Assembly (NCBI GenBank): GCA_902384455.1
Contig: CABMCB010000009.1
Span: 1-51,308 of the forward strand
Origin: an uncultured archaeon
GTDB lineage: Archaea; Altiarchaeota; Altiarchaeia; IMC4; SCGC-AAA252-I15
DNA length: 51,308 nucleotides
Direction: 5' to 3'
Positions within the stretch are counted from its first letter, which is position 1. The number at the start of each line of letters is the position of its first letter. The notes under the pieces are model-generated. The model did no database searches. It saw only the letters and a list, made by a program, of their open reading frames with translations, and had not been told where the DNA came from. A program made the translations under genes and the position numbers. This document shows positions 9,199 through 17,244 of the stretch, one piece after another.

Positions 9199-10149
9199 TT
9201 AAATCAATTTTTCCGCCACGGTTATGCGCCGAGTCAGACTCTTGTGGACTCTGAGGTCGTATGTTCCTAAGACTTCGAAGTCGGGTAGTTTGAATTCCGT
9301 CTCTGAAGGCGCCGCGAAAACAAGCCTTCCTCCGGGGTTAAGGTAGTCTCCCGCCTTATTTGCGAACTGCATAATGAGGTCTGCCGGCTTTCTTCCGCCG
9401 ACCGGAGAAGACCTGCCGTACGGGGGGTCTGTGACTACAGCGTCAACCTTCTCATCAAGAGAGAGAGCGTCGCCGCGAAGTATGCGCCCCGGCAATTCAA
9501 AGTGATTAAGGTTCTCCTGCGTGCCCCTCACCATCCTGCTGTCCAAGTCGTAACCCGCCAGCTGCAATCCCATCAAACCCGCCTCAATCAATATTCCGCC
9601 TGTGCCGCAGAACGGATCCATAAGTACGTCGCCTCTTTTCACCGCCGCCAGATTCACCATGCCGCGCGCCAACTTAGTATGCAAACTCATAGGCATGAAA
9701 AAAGGCCTAAATTGAGGCCTCCTTTTCCCCAGTTCTTCGGCGGTGGGTATGCTCAAGAACACTGTTCCTTCGTAGCATCCGACTTCAAAGTCTGGTTCAT
9801 CAAGGTCCACATTGTACCCTTCCTTGTGGATTAAGGCGCCCAACTCCTCCTCAATTGAATGAGACTTGCATCGCACCCTGAATCCAGACCCCTTCTGAAA
9901 CAAAGCCGAAACAGACTCCCTGATGCGCGCAAAATCATCCAAAGGAGCAAGAACCTGCCCCGCCTCCTTAGTGTAAGCAAGACGCCCTATGAACGCAGAA
10001 TCATCCACAGCCGCCTCAACAAAAAGAAGACGCTTATCACGAACGCGGCCGACGACTTTGTACTCCGCCTCCTCGCCGGCAAGAACCCCCTCTATTTCAG
10101 CGACTGGAAATTCAGGGTGCTCGCCAGACAGGTGAAAGAGGAATTCCAT
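9199..10149 (-). CDS. tRNA (guanine-10-N2) methyltransferase, TrmG10/Trm11 type
   Basis: The protein has 316 residues. The N-terminal half (about 1-150) has the size and position of a THUMP-type RNA-binding region. The C-terminal half is a class I methyltransferase with the SAM loop MDPFCGTGGILIEAG (about 177-191) and the catalytic VTDPPYGRSS motif (about 235-245), the N6/N2-type DPPY active site. This arrangement is that of archaeal TrmG10, which makes N2-methyl or dimethylguanosine at position 10 of tRNA. The gene is divergent from the HEAT-repeat gene, and the two starts are 60 bp apart. Confidence 0.85.
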   Translation of the reverse strand: MEFLFHLSGEHPEFPVAEIEGVLAGEEAEYKVVGRVRDKRLLFVEAAVDDSAFIGRLAYTKEAGQVLAPLDDFARIRESVSALFQKGSGFRVRCKSHSIEEELGALIHKEGYNVDLDEPDFEVGCYEGTVFLSIPTAEELGKRRPQFRPFFMPMSLHTKLARGMVNLAAVKRGDVLMDPFCGTGGILIEAGLMGLQLAGYDLDSRMVRGTQENLNHFELPGRILRGDALSLDEKVDAVVTDPPYGRSSPVGGRKPADLIMQFANKAGDYLNPGGRLVFAAPSETEFKLPDFEVLGTYDLRVHKSLTRRITVAEKLI

Positions 10150-10178
10150 GTGGAACCCTATATTCTTCGATAAAGCTG

Positions 10179-10186
10179 CTATAATA
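10179..10186 (+). promoter_or_regulatory. TATA box of the HEAT-repeat gene (leaderless GTG start)
   Basis: CTATAATA lies about 28 bases upstream of the GTG at 10210, as expected for a leaderless archaeal transcript. The AT-rich stretch between the two divergent genes may also serve the minus-strand methyltransferase gene. Confidence 0.55.
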
Positions 10187-10209
10187 CCACATTTTACTCG
10201 ATACTAAAC

Positions 10210-11745
10210 GTGCAGGCAAGAGGCGAAAGACGCAAACCCACTCCAGAAGAACTCAAGCACTGGGCGGAAACATTCGAAGCTCTATCCCGGCAAGGACAAA
10301 ACGACGCCGTCCAAAGCATCCGCCTGCTCACTCCAGACGAACTAAAAAACAGCTGGAACGACATATGCGGCTTGGTGGGAAAAAGCCTCGGAAGAAGAAT
10401 CAGCCCGCAAGTACAAACAGCCGCAACATACAGCCTAAAGACTCTGGTAGTGGAAGGAGCAAACTTAGAACGCTTCATAGAACCCGCAGCAAGACTACTT
10501 AGCACGACAAACGCCCCCGAAGTCCAAACAGCCCTACTATCCTTCGCATACGACCTACACAAAAAAAGAAGACAATACGACATTACGCCATTCGCAGCGG
10601 GAGCAACAAAATGCATAACATCAAACAACCCCAAAGTAAAAACAAGCTCACTATACTGCCTCTCCGGACTCGTATCCAACGGACAAGGCCTAAACGAAGC
10701 CGAAACCGCGGTACCTGCCGTCGTGGACGCACTAAGCTCTGAAGAGCCGACTATCGTAGCGGCCGCGGCGTTGACTTTCGGGAAGTTGGCGTTGGCCGAT
10801 GTCGGATACAAGGTTCTCTACGGCGCAACACCCCAGTTAACTCAACTAATCCCCTCGAAGGAACCTTCAGTAAACACTGCAGTATGCGGCTCAATAGCCG
10901 ACTTAGCCAACGCTCCTTCAGGGTACAGAATACCCCCCTCTACAGCCTCTGCAATAGTGGCTCTAGCGTCCCAAGATGAAACCAAGCAAAAATCCTCCGC
11001 ATTAGGTGCAATAGGCGCGTTAGGCGCAATTTGGCATAACTACCATGAGCGGGAAAGATTGAATTCAGCGGTTACGCCGACCATTCAAGCTATATACGAC
11101 CCCAGAGAAGAAGTTTGCGCTTCCGGCTGCGTAGCCTACGGCGGAATAGCCCGAAGCAGAATAGGAATAGAGGAATTAACCCAAAACGCAAAAAGAGTAT
11201 GTGAGCTGCTTAACCACAGCAAACCGTGGGTCTCCTCCTCGGCATGCGGCGCAATAGCTGGGCTTGCGGCCGGAGGTGTTGCCCTTGAAGCTGTTGCTTC
11301 GTCGGCGCCCGTCATAGAAGGTTTCATCGCATCATCACACAATCCCCCGCTTATCTCATCTGCTTGCGTGGCCTTAGTGGAAGCGTCTTTGGCCGGGGTT
11401 CCTTTGAAGGAGGGTCTGGAGTTAGAAGTTTTTCCTCACGTTAAAAGCAGAATCCCTTTCGTCCGCTGGAGCGGATGCACTCTGCTGGGTGAAGTCGGAA
11501 CCTATACGTCGGTTATGCCTCTTTCTGCGGCGCTTGAAAGCGATGACCCCCACACAGTATGGAGGGCGGCGGAGGCGCTCGAGAGAATGAGCATTCGAGG
11601 CGTCGACATAACGCCCTCCGGACAGGCATTGAAAAAACAGCTGGTTAGAAGATGGCCGCCGGACACTCCGTCGGGGATGGTTGAGCACATAATAGAACAC
11701 GTAGGAAACGCCATAGAAATCGCAGGATTGACTACCCAAAGATAA
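10210..11745 (+). CDS. HEAT/armadillo-repeat protein of unknown role
   Basis: The protein has 511 residues made of alpha-helical repeats of about 40 residues with recurring small-residue cores such as AATYSLKTLV, AAALTFGKLAL, SACGAIAGLAAGG and GCTLLGEVG. It has no signal peptide or membrane segment, so it should be cytosolic and act as a protein-binding scaffold. The repeats fill the whole protein and no catalytic domain is visible. The GTG start is supported by the TATA box at 10179. Base use changes within the gene: the first 500 bases are A+C rich and the following part is G+T rich (see findings). The partner is unknown. Confidence 0.65.
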   Translation: MQARGERRKPTPEELKHWAETFEALSRQGQNDAVQSIRLLTPDELKNSWNDICGLVGKSLGRRISPQVQTAATYSLKTLVVEGANLERFIEPAARLLSTTNAPEVQTALLSFAYDLHKKRRQYDITPFAAGATKCITSNNPKVKTSSLYCLSGLVSNGQGLNEAETAVPAVVDALSSEEPTIVAAAALTFGKLALADVGYKVLYGATPQLTQLIPSKEPSVNTAVCGSIADLANAPSGYRIPPSTASAIVALASQDETKQKSSALGAIGALGAIWHNYHERERLNSAVTPTIQAIYDPREEVCASGCVAYGGIARSRIGIEELTQNAKRVCELLNHSKPWVSSSACGAIAGLAAGGVALEAVASSAPVIEGFIASSHNPPLISSACVALVEASLAGVPLKEGLELEVFPHVKSRIPFVRWSGCTLLGEVGTYTSVMPLSAALESDDPHTVWRAAEALERMSIRGVDITPSGQALKKQLVRRWPPDTPSGMVEHIIEHVGNAIEIAGLTTQR

Positions 11746-11751
11746 TCCCGC

Positions 11752-12018
11752 CTAAATCTTTTTCTTAGGAATTATCTCGAACAAAGTAGTCTGTTCTTTC
11801 GTCGTCGCCTGCCCGAACCTCCTGAGGTCCTCGAATACTGCGGGCCACGGCATAGTCGTTTCTATGTTGGTCTGCCGGATTTCGGCGCCGTTTGATTGGC
11901 AGAATGCGTTGACTGCTGCCCGAACCTCCCTTGTGTATTCGTCGCTTCTTCCAGTCTTCGGATAATAGCTCCACCTGAAGAGTATCCTCCAGTCGTCAGG
12001 GTCAAGCAGGCGGGGCAC
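11752..12018 (-). CDS. C-terminal part of the interrupted methyltransferase
   Basis: The 88-residue frame from GTG at 12018 continues in the same reading frame as the upstream methyltransferase gene and is separated from it only by TAA (12022-12024) and one GAA codon. Its start PRLLDPDDWRILFRWSYY looks like the strand and helix that follow the NPPY-type motif in class I methyltransferases (compare EAPRLLKPGG-type sequences). No convincing ribosome binding site precedes the GTG. It is most likely the downstream half of a gene broken by a nonsense mutation, or a product made only by readthrough. Confidence 0.6.
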   Translation of the reverse strand: MPRLLDPDDWRILFRWSYYPKTGRSDEYTREVRAAVNAFCQSNGAEIRQTNIETTMPWPAVFEDLRRFGQATTKEQTTLFEIIPKKKI

Positions 12019-12021
12019 TTC

Positions 12022-12531
12022 TTAGAAGAACCGCCGCACAGTTTCCACCGGCTGGTATTGGGGCGTTTTCGAAGCCTTATCGTATCCTGGATACGGCGAA
12101 GGAGTGAAAACGAAAAGATTATGCTTACCCCCCACCTGCCTAAACAAGTCGCTTAAGCCGGGGGCAACAACATTGTCTACGCCGTTGGCCAAAGCATTAT
12201 CTCTCGCGCAAGAAAGGCAATCCCCCTTAGAATCAACGGCCAAAACCCGTGAAGCACCCTTTAATGCGGCGGCAACAGACAACACGCCGGTGCCGCACCC
12301 GGCGTCCACGACGCGCTTCCCCGTCAAGTCCCCCATAGCATCCACGACAATCTTTGTGAGCTCGCGTGTTGGCGGATAAGTATTCTCATAAACCCGGATA
12401 ATCATCTGCGGCTCGTCCTCGTACCTAAAGACTCCCGCGTCAACCAACCTGTCCGGCACCATCAAATCAGGCGCACCCGGCTGAACAACAGAACCCTTCC
12501 GCCCGCCACCAACGCCTCCACCATGCAGCAT
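12022..12531 (-). CDS. Class I methyltransferase, N-terminal part, ending at an in-frame TAA
   Basis: The 169-residue protein has YPPTRELTKIVVDAM, then the SAM-binding loop VVDAGCGTGVLS (about 75-86) and an acidic residue in VLAVDSK. Its SPYPG motif (about 150) stands where HemK-like enzymes have NPPY. It ends at VRRFF just where the fold should continue. Reading through the TAA would give about 258 residues, a normal length for this kind of enzyme. The N-terminus is glycine-rich and odd. An AT-rich box on the minus strand near 12556-12565 is a plausible promoter for the ATG at 12531. The substrate is unknown. Confidence 0.65.
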   Translation of the reverse strand: MLHGGGVGGGRKGSVVQPGAPDLMVPDRLVDAGVFRYEDEPQMIIRVYENTYPPTRELTKIVVDAMGDLTGKRVVDAGCGTGVLSVAAALKGASRVLAVDSKGDCLSCARDNALANGVDNVVAPGLSDLFRQVGGKHNLFVFTPSPYPGYDKASKTPQYQPVETVRRFF

Positions 12532-12567
12532 ACAGTAAAAAACGGGGAAACAGAAGGTTAAATCCGA

Positions 12568-13920
12568 TTAAACACCCTCAACCTGCCTAAGCGCCCTGAC
12601 TAAAGGACTGCCGGAAAAATCCATAAGCGGTTTATGTTCTTCCGTTGACGCATGTAATACGCTGTCCACAAGCGGCAGCCCCAAGTATCCTCCTTCGACT
12701 TTTCCTCTGACTGCCGCTTCCCCAAGCTGCCGCCTTAATTCGGGGTCTACGTCGTAGAAGCAGGCGTCCATGTAGGCGCGCCCAAGACCGACGTCGACTC
12801 CTAAATTCTCTTTCAACTGCTCGTCCACCCGAAGCACTGGCAGCAAACTCTGCCTGATTTGGATTGCGTGGTAGGCGATTCTCTGCGGCGCAGGCATGTC
12901 TTTAACGACTTCAGAATCATGCAGGTCCCTCATGAACGCCCAAGAATAATCCAACAGATTGCTCTTAACGCTGCCGGCCCGGATACTCGAAAGAGCCGTT
13001 GTTCCTCCGCTCACCATCTCAACCGTATGCTCAATGTTCCCTCCATGCCCGCTCAAATGCACAAACCCCCTATCGTAAAAAACCCTCAAACCCAAAGCCG
13101 ACGCAGCCACAACGCCACCCATAATATCCTTCCAAGCGTCCATCCCAACCTGATTACCCTCCTCCTCACAATCGGCGTAACCACCCTGCGCCTTATTCAA
13201 AAACTGCGTACCCGAATGCAAATTCAACTCCTCCTCCTCGGACCTCTTAGGCAGAAGCGTGCCAACAACGCCCAAAGGCACAATCTGACTATGACCGAAA
13301 GCCGCAGCAACCTCCGGAACATCAACCGCCTGCTGATACTGCCCATACAAAGCAACAGGATGAACCAAACAACCAGCCCGCAAAGCCAAAGACGCCACCC
13401 TAAACTCCTGCCTCGCAAGATACCCGAACATAGCCTCCAACGGCTCATTAGGCCTAATCCTCGGGATTATCACGCCGTCGGGAGTAGCCTGTGAATCAGT
13501 TCGAAAAGAGCCTTCCACACGAGGGATATCCTCACCCTCAAGAACCCTATGAGCCTCAATCAAATCAAACCTCTCCTCATTCACCCTTTTAGGATCAAAA
13601 ACACTCCCCTTCAACTGAATCCTATCGTAAGACGGAAGCGGCCCGTCACCAGAAACCTCATTCCTCAAAGGCACCACCACAGACCGGCTGCGACCAGGCA
13701 CCTGACCCACTTTACGTTCGTAATCCACCCCCTCAACCAAACTATCAAACCTCGAAGTCAAAACCCGGCTAATCCTCTTGACGTCCTCAGTACGAAAATG
13801 CCTGTAAAACAAATCATCAAACTCCAAAAACAAAGGCCGACTATACACGGAACCAGTAAGGTCGTATAATGTGCACGGAATGTCGTCAGGCCCCTTCTGG
13901 CCGTAGATGATGCGCATCAA
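12568..13920 (-). CDS. Unrecognised protein, paralogue A of an adjacent pair (possibly kinase-like)
   Basis: I do not recognise this 450-residue cytosolic protein. It is a diverged paralogue of the next gene upstream. Shared landmarks in the same order are SLVEGVDYE / TLKEGVDYD, QLKGSVFDP / RLKGVAFDP, PNEPL / VNEPL, MPAPQRIAYHAIQIR / MPYAQKIGCIALDLK and PLMDFSGSPLVRALR / PIIEFGDNPLVKALK. GFVHLSGHGGNIEH followed by LLDYS could be a degenerate kinase catalytic loop and metal-binding aspartate, with the lysine of LKG as the ATP-site lysine, as in SelO/HipA-like folds. That is inference. The coding strand here is strongly G+T rich, unlike the paralogue. It is probably co-oriented with the interrupted methyltransferase 36 bases downstream. 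Confidence 0.6.
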   Translation of the reverse strand: MMRIIYGQKGPDDIPCTLYDLTGSVYSRPLFLEFDDLFYRHFRTEDVKRISRVLTSRFDSLVEGVDYERKVGQVPGRSRSVVVPLRNEVSGDGPLPSYDRIQLKGSVFDPKRVNEERFDLIEAHRVLEGEDIPRVEGSFRTDSQATPDGVIIPRIRPNEPLEAMFGYLARQEFRVASLALRAGCLVHPVALYGQYQQAVDVPEVAAAFGHSQIVPLGVVGTLLPKRSEEEELNLHSGTQFLNKAQGGYADCEEEGNQVGMDAWKDIMGGVVAASALGLRVFYDRGFVHLSGHGGNIEHTVEMVSGGTTALSSIRAGSVKSNLLDYSWAFMRDLHDSEVVKDMPAPQRIAYHAIQIRQSLLPVLRVDEQLKENLGVDVGLGRAYMDACFYDVDPELRRQLGEAAVRGKVEGGYLGLPLVDSVLHASTEEHKPLMDFSGSPLVRALRQVEGV

Positions 13921-13952
13921 ATAATAACGGGATTGCGTCGTTAAAGAGCAAG

Positions 13953-15299
13953 CTACTCAGGATACTGCATCTTCAACGCCTTAACCAAGGGATTATCCCC
14001 AAACTCGATTATCGGCCGTTTGCGTTCAGCGGACAGCTGGAAGAGGTTTTCAATTGCTGGTCTTCCGCTTTGGCCAATCTTGGAGAAGGAGGCGAGTTGG
14101 TCGAGTAGGAAGCGGTCGTCTACTCCGTCGAAGTATTGCATGGCCACGCTCATGAAGTCAAAGCCTCTTTGGTTGAAGAGGGGGTAACTGTCGTATCTTC
14201 CTGCGTAAGCGAGCATCGACTTGAGGTCGAGTGCTATGCAGCCGATTTTCTGCGCGTATGGCATTTCAGTCAGAGGTTCGACGTTAAGCAGGTCTGCTGC
14301 TATCATGCGTTCGCCGGCGGGCGCGGAAGCTATTCTCTCCCAGTTGTCGTGGGCGAAATAAAACTGGCCTGGATGAGGGCTTTCATGGTAAAAGCCTTCT
14401 TTGCCTGCCGCGTCATCCCTCCTATGCCACCTCGCCAGTCGTCTCACGTACGCCAGGAAAACAGCATGAGTTTTTTCCCGCCACTCATCAATGACGCTCA
14501 TGTCGCCCTTGCTTACAACCGGGTCATACTCCTCCGAAAGATTTCCTATAACCGCCCCAGTATACAGTCGAGAAGGCGAAGTCAAACCCACTGCCATAGC
14601 ACCCAACCTAAGGCCGTTGGGCGGCACGATACTGGGGTCGTACTCATACCAATTCAGGGGGTAATCTACGTCTTCGCCTCCGTTTAGGCATCTGCGGTGA
14701 GCTCGCGCTTCGCCTAAAGTCTCGGATAAAAATCCTCCTCCAAGCGGCTCATTCACGTGAGGGGTCTGAACGACCTTTCCTGCCTCATCAATATACCAGT
14801 CCATTCGGACGGCGCGGGAAGGCACCTTCCACCCCATAACTTCTGCCTGCATCCTAAGCAAATCAAACTCCCTGTCGAGGTTGCTTGGGTCAAAGGCGAC
14901 TCCTTTCAGCCGGACGGCGTAAATCGTATGGTTTCCTACCTGTATCGGCTCAGGAAGCATGAATGAAACAGTCCTGAAGCTTCCCTTCCCATCCTTATAC
15001 CCAGTGCCGTGAATCTTGTCGTAGTCGACGCCCTCCTTCAACGTCTTAAAGTCGGAGGTGACGATGCGGTCCATCCTGGCGAAAACTTCGGTTGGAACCA
15101 CATCAGCTGCTGCAGGGTCTCTGTGGGCTTTGGCCGGACGAACACCGCCGACCTCAACAGCCGGCAGATACATCTCATGGGCTTCGGCGGCGACCCTCGT
15201 CATCCTATGTTGAATGAAGTCTGGAACTGAAGGAAACAATGAAGCAACCAAGTCAGGGTCAACCTGACTGCTGCCTTTTCCGCCTGAAACAACCTTCAT
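13953..15299 (-). CDS. Unrecognised protein, paralogue B of an adjacent pair (possibly kinase-like)
   Basis: The protein has 448 residues and no signal or membrane segment, and is the diverged paralogue of the gene 32 bases downstream. It keeps the same landmarks (TLKEGVDYD, RLKGVAFDP, HVNEPLGGG, NPLVKALK) and has YHESPHPGQFYF followed by AADLLNVE. These resemble the HxxxHxGN loop and a later metal-binding aspartate of aminoglycoside-kinase-like proteins. The glycine-rich EPLGGG and the later HESPHPG are the segments I would test first in a structure search. I do not recognise a family. The first gene of this minus-strand group, it faces gatB across a 75-base intergenic region with a TATA-like box for each direction. 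Confidence 0.6.
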   Translation of the reverse strand: MKVVSGGKGSSQVDPDLVASLFPSVPDFIQHRMTRVAAEAHEMYLPAVEVGGVRPAKAHRDPAAADVVPTEVFARMDRIVTSDFKTLKEGVDYDKIHGTGYKDGKGSFRTVSFMLPEPIQVGNHTIYAVRLKGVAFDPSNLDREFDLLRMQAEVMGWKVPSRAVRMDWYIDEAGKVVQTPHVNEPLGGGFLSETLGEARAHRRCLNGGEDVDYPLNWYEYDPSIVPPNGLRLGAMAVGLTSPSRLYTGAVIGNLSEEYDPVVSKGDMSVIDEWREKTHAVFLAYVRRLARWHRRDDAAGKEGFYHESPHPGQFYFAHDNWERIASAPAGERMIAADLLNVEPLTEMPYAQKIGCIALDLKSMLAYAGRYDSYPLFNQRGFDFMSVAMQYFDGVDDRFLLDQLASFSKIGQSGRPAIENLFQLSAERKRPIIEFGDNPLVKALKMQYPE

Positions 15300-15321
15300 A
15301 GTCCATTAACACCGGGGAAAA

Positions 15322-15331
15322 CTACGTTAAA
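15322..15331 (-). promoter_or_regulatory. Candidate TATA box for the minus-strand paralogue pair
   Basis: The minus strand reads GTTTTAACG-like sequence about 25-30 bases before the ATG at 15299, a typical leaderless spacing. Confidence 0.35.
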
Positions 15332-15338
15332 ACCACCC

Positions 15339-15346
15339 TTTAATTT
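15339..15346 (+). promoter_or_regulatory. Candidate TATA box of gatB
   Basis: TTTAATTT lies about 30 bases upstream of the ATG at 15375. No ribosome binding site is seen in the short interval, which fits a leaderless message. Confidence 0.45.
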
Positions 15347-15374
15347 CCCCGTTTCCCCATTCATTCAACAACCT

Positions 15375-16754
15375 ATGGACGAGGAGAAAGTCTCAGTAAC
15401 AATCGGAGTGGAAGTCCACGTGCCACTTAAGACACAGCAGAAACTATTCTGCTCATGCCCAACCAACTACTACGAGCTGGAGACGCCAAACGTAAACGTC
15501 TGCCCCGTCTGCACCGGAATGCCCGGAAGCAAACCGTACCCCATCAACGAAAGCGCGATAGAAACCGTCGTAATGATAGCGGAACTTTTGAACTGCGAAA
15601 TAGAAAAAGAAAACATTTTCATAAAAAGAAAACACTACAACTACCCAGACCTACCCAGCGGATACCAACGCACAAGCGAACCAATAGGAAAAAAAGGAAA
15701 ACTAAACGGAATAGGCCTCTGGGAAGTGCACATAGAAGAAGACCCCGGAAGATACGACCTAGATAGCGGACGGGTTGACTACAACAGAAGCGGCTGCCCG
15801 TTGATTGAGATTGTTAGCGCGCCTGAAATGCACAGCCCGGAGGAGATGCGCAACTTCCTTAAGGAGCTCACAAACCTGCTCAAGTACACCGGCCGCGTCG
15901 CAGACGTCGGCGGAATAATGCGCGCGGACGTGAACATCTCGATTGAAGGCGGAAGCAAGGTGGAAATCAAGAACATAAACAGCGTCCACGGCGCATACAA
16001 AGCCGTCCTATACGAAATAGTCCGCCAGAAAAGCCTTATGAAACGAGGCATCGCAGTCAAGCAGGAGACGCGCGGATTCAACGAAAAAAGCCTCATAACA
16101 CAATCACAACGCCTTAAGGAGTCGGCTGCGGACTACCGTTACATTCCTGACCCCGACATTCCCCCGCAGAAATTTGAGGAAAAATTCATTGCCTCAATTG
16201 AGCTTCCTGAGACGCCGCAGCGGCTTAAGGACAGAATCATTGCGACGTACAAAGTGGAGCCTAAGTACGCGGACACGCTTGTGAGGAACAAACCGCTTGC
16301 CGACGCATTCCTCACTGTCGCTGCTGAAAAAGGCATTGATTCAGCGCTTGCGGCGAAGTGGCTGTGCGAGGAAGTCACAGCGCAAATCAACTTCAGGGGC
16401 GTAGAATACGACGAAACCAAACTGTCAAATAAAATACTCGTCAGCTGGCTGCGCTTAATCGAACACAAGAAAGTCACAGACATAGTCGCCAAAAAACTAC
16501 TGGAACGCTTCATAGACTCAGGCGAAGACCCCACCGAAATAGTGAAAAAAGAAGGCCTTGCGGTAGTCGCCGACACGTCGGCGCTTGCCCAAGTAGTCGA
16601 AGCCGTCCTTAAAGAAAACTCTCAGGCCGCCGCCGACCTCAAATCCGGCAACACCAAGTCAATGAACTTTTTGATGGGCAAAGTGATGAAGCAGATGCGC
16701 GGCGCAGCAGACGCAGACACAACAAGAAAACTGATAGACGAAAAAACAAGGTAA
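15375..16754 (+). CDS. gatB: Asp-tRNA(Asn)/Glu-tRNA(Gln) amidotransferase subunit B
   Basis: The 459-residue protein matches GatB throughout: IGVEVHVPLKTQQKLFC at the N-terminus, CPVCTGMPG, the HYNYPDLPSGYQ segment, GRVDYNRSGCPLIEIVS, the EIKNINSVHGAYKA segment, the ADYRYIPDPDIPP motif and the helical YqeY-like tail ending with NFLMGKVMKQMRG. GatB holds the kinase site that activates the misacylated carboxylate and binds the tRNA, working with GatA/GatC. The two CxxC pairs near residues 26-45 probably bind zinc. gatA and gatC are not next to it. A small unknown gene begins 1 base after its stop. Confidence 0.95.
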   Translation: MDEEKVSVTIGVEVHVPLKTQQKLFCSCPTNYYELETPNVNVCPVCTGMPGSKPYPINESAIETVVMIAELLNCEIEKENIFIKRKHYNYPDLPSGYQRTSEPIGKKGKLNGIGLWEVHIEEDPGRYDLDSGRVDYNRSGCPLIEIVSAPEMHSPEEMRNFLKELTNLLKYTGRVADVGGIMRADVNISIEGGSKVEIKNINSVHGAYKAVLYEIVRQKSLMKRGIAVKQETRGFNEKSLITQSQRLKESAADYRYIPDPDIPPQKFEEKFIASIELPETPQRLKDRIIATYKVEPKYADTLVRNKPLADAFLTVAAEKGIDSALAAKWLCEEVTAQINFRGVEYDETKLSNKILVSWLRLIEHKKVTDIVAKKLLERFIDSGEDPTEIVKKEGLAVVADTSALAQVVEAVLKENSQAAADLKSGNTKSMNFLMGKVMKQMRGAADADTTRKLIDEKTR

Positions 16755-16755
16755 A

Positions 16756-17244
16756 ATGCACGCTAACCCCCGCCAGCCAGTAAACCAGCGCGCTTTCGCA
16801 AGAACCATATCTTTCGGCGAAGACCTAAACGACTTCGGAGGAAGCGCCGGACCCGAATACTACGACCTATCAAGGGAATACGAAAAAGACCTGCTGCCGA
16901 AACTATTGGAATCCGGCCCGCTTGCGCAAACCACACTAGACCTAATAAGGAGGCCTCCTGCGCCGGATTCGGATTTGAGTTTAAGCCCTTTTGAACATCA
17001 GCTTGTTTCATTTTCGAGGAGGCTTAGGAACGTGGATTTAATGGAGGGGTTTATGAAGTGCGCCCAGTTCCTTACGACGTTAGACCACGACACAAACGAG
17101 TACCGGCAGATTGCCCGAAGGTTCGGGATTAAACAACCGGAGGCGACAAATCAACAACCTGAAGTGCCCGCACCCAAACAAATAACGTCCGCCGCTCCGC
17201 AGAAGATAGACTCCCACGGCAGGACGGCAACAAGCTTAGATTGA
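16756..17244 (+). CDS. Small unrecognised protein
   Basis: The 162-residue protein has a hydrophilic, probably helical centre (about 30-125) and a Pro/Gln/Ala-rich disordered tail (NQQPEVPAPKQ). It has no signal peptide, membrane segment or known motif. It starts 1 base after the gatB stop, so the two are likely co-transcribed. Its last 9 bases overlap the end of the convergent TyrRS gene. I cannot assign a function. Position and size do not match GatC. Confidence 0.5.
   Translation: MHANPRQPVNQRAFARTISFGEDLNDFGGSAGPEYYDLSREYEKDLLPKLLESGPLAQTTLDLIRRPPAPDSDLSLSPFEHQLVSFSRRLRNVDLMEGFMKCAQFLTTLDHDTNEYRQIARRFGIKQPEATNQQPEVPAPKQITSAAPQKIDSHGRTATSLD

Noticed and set aside
12022..12024. TAA in the methyltransferase as a pyrrolysine-type recoding site
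   Set aside because: Pyrrolysine uses TAG, not TAA, and no pyl genes are seen here. A nonsense mutation or error is simpler.
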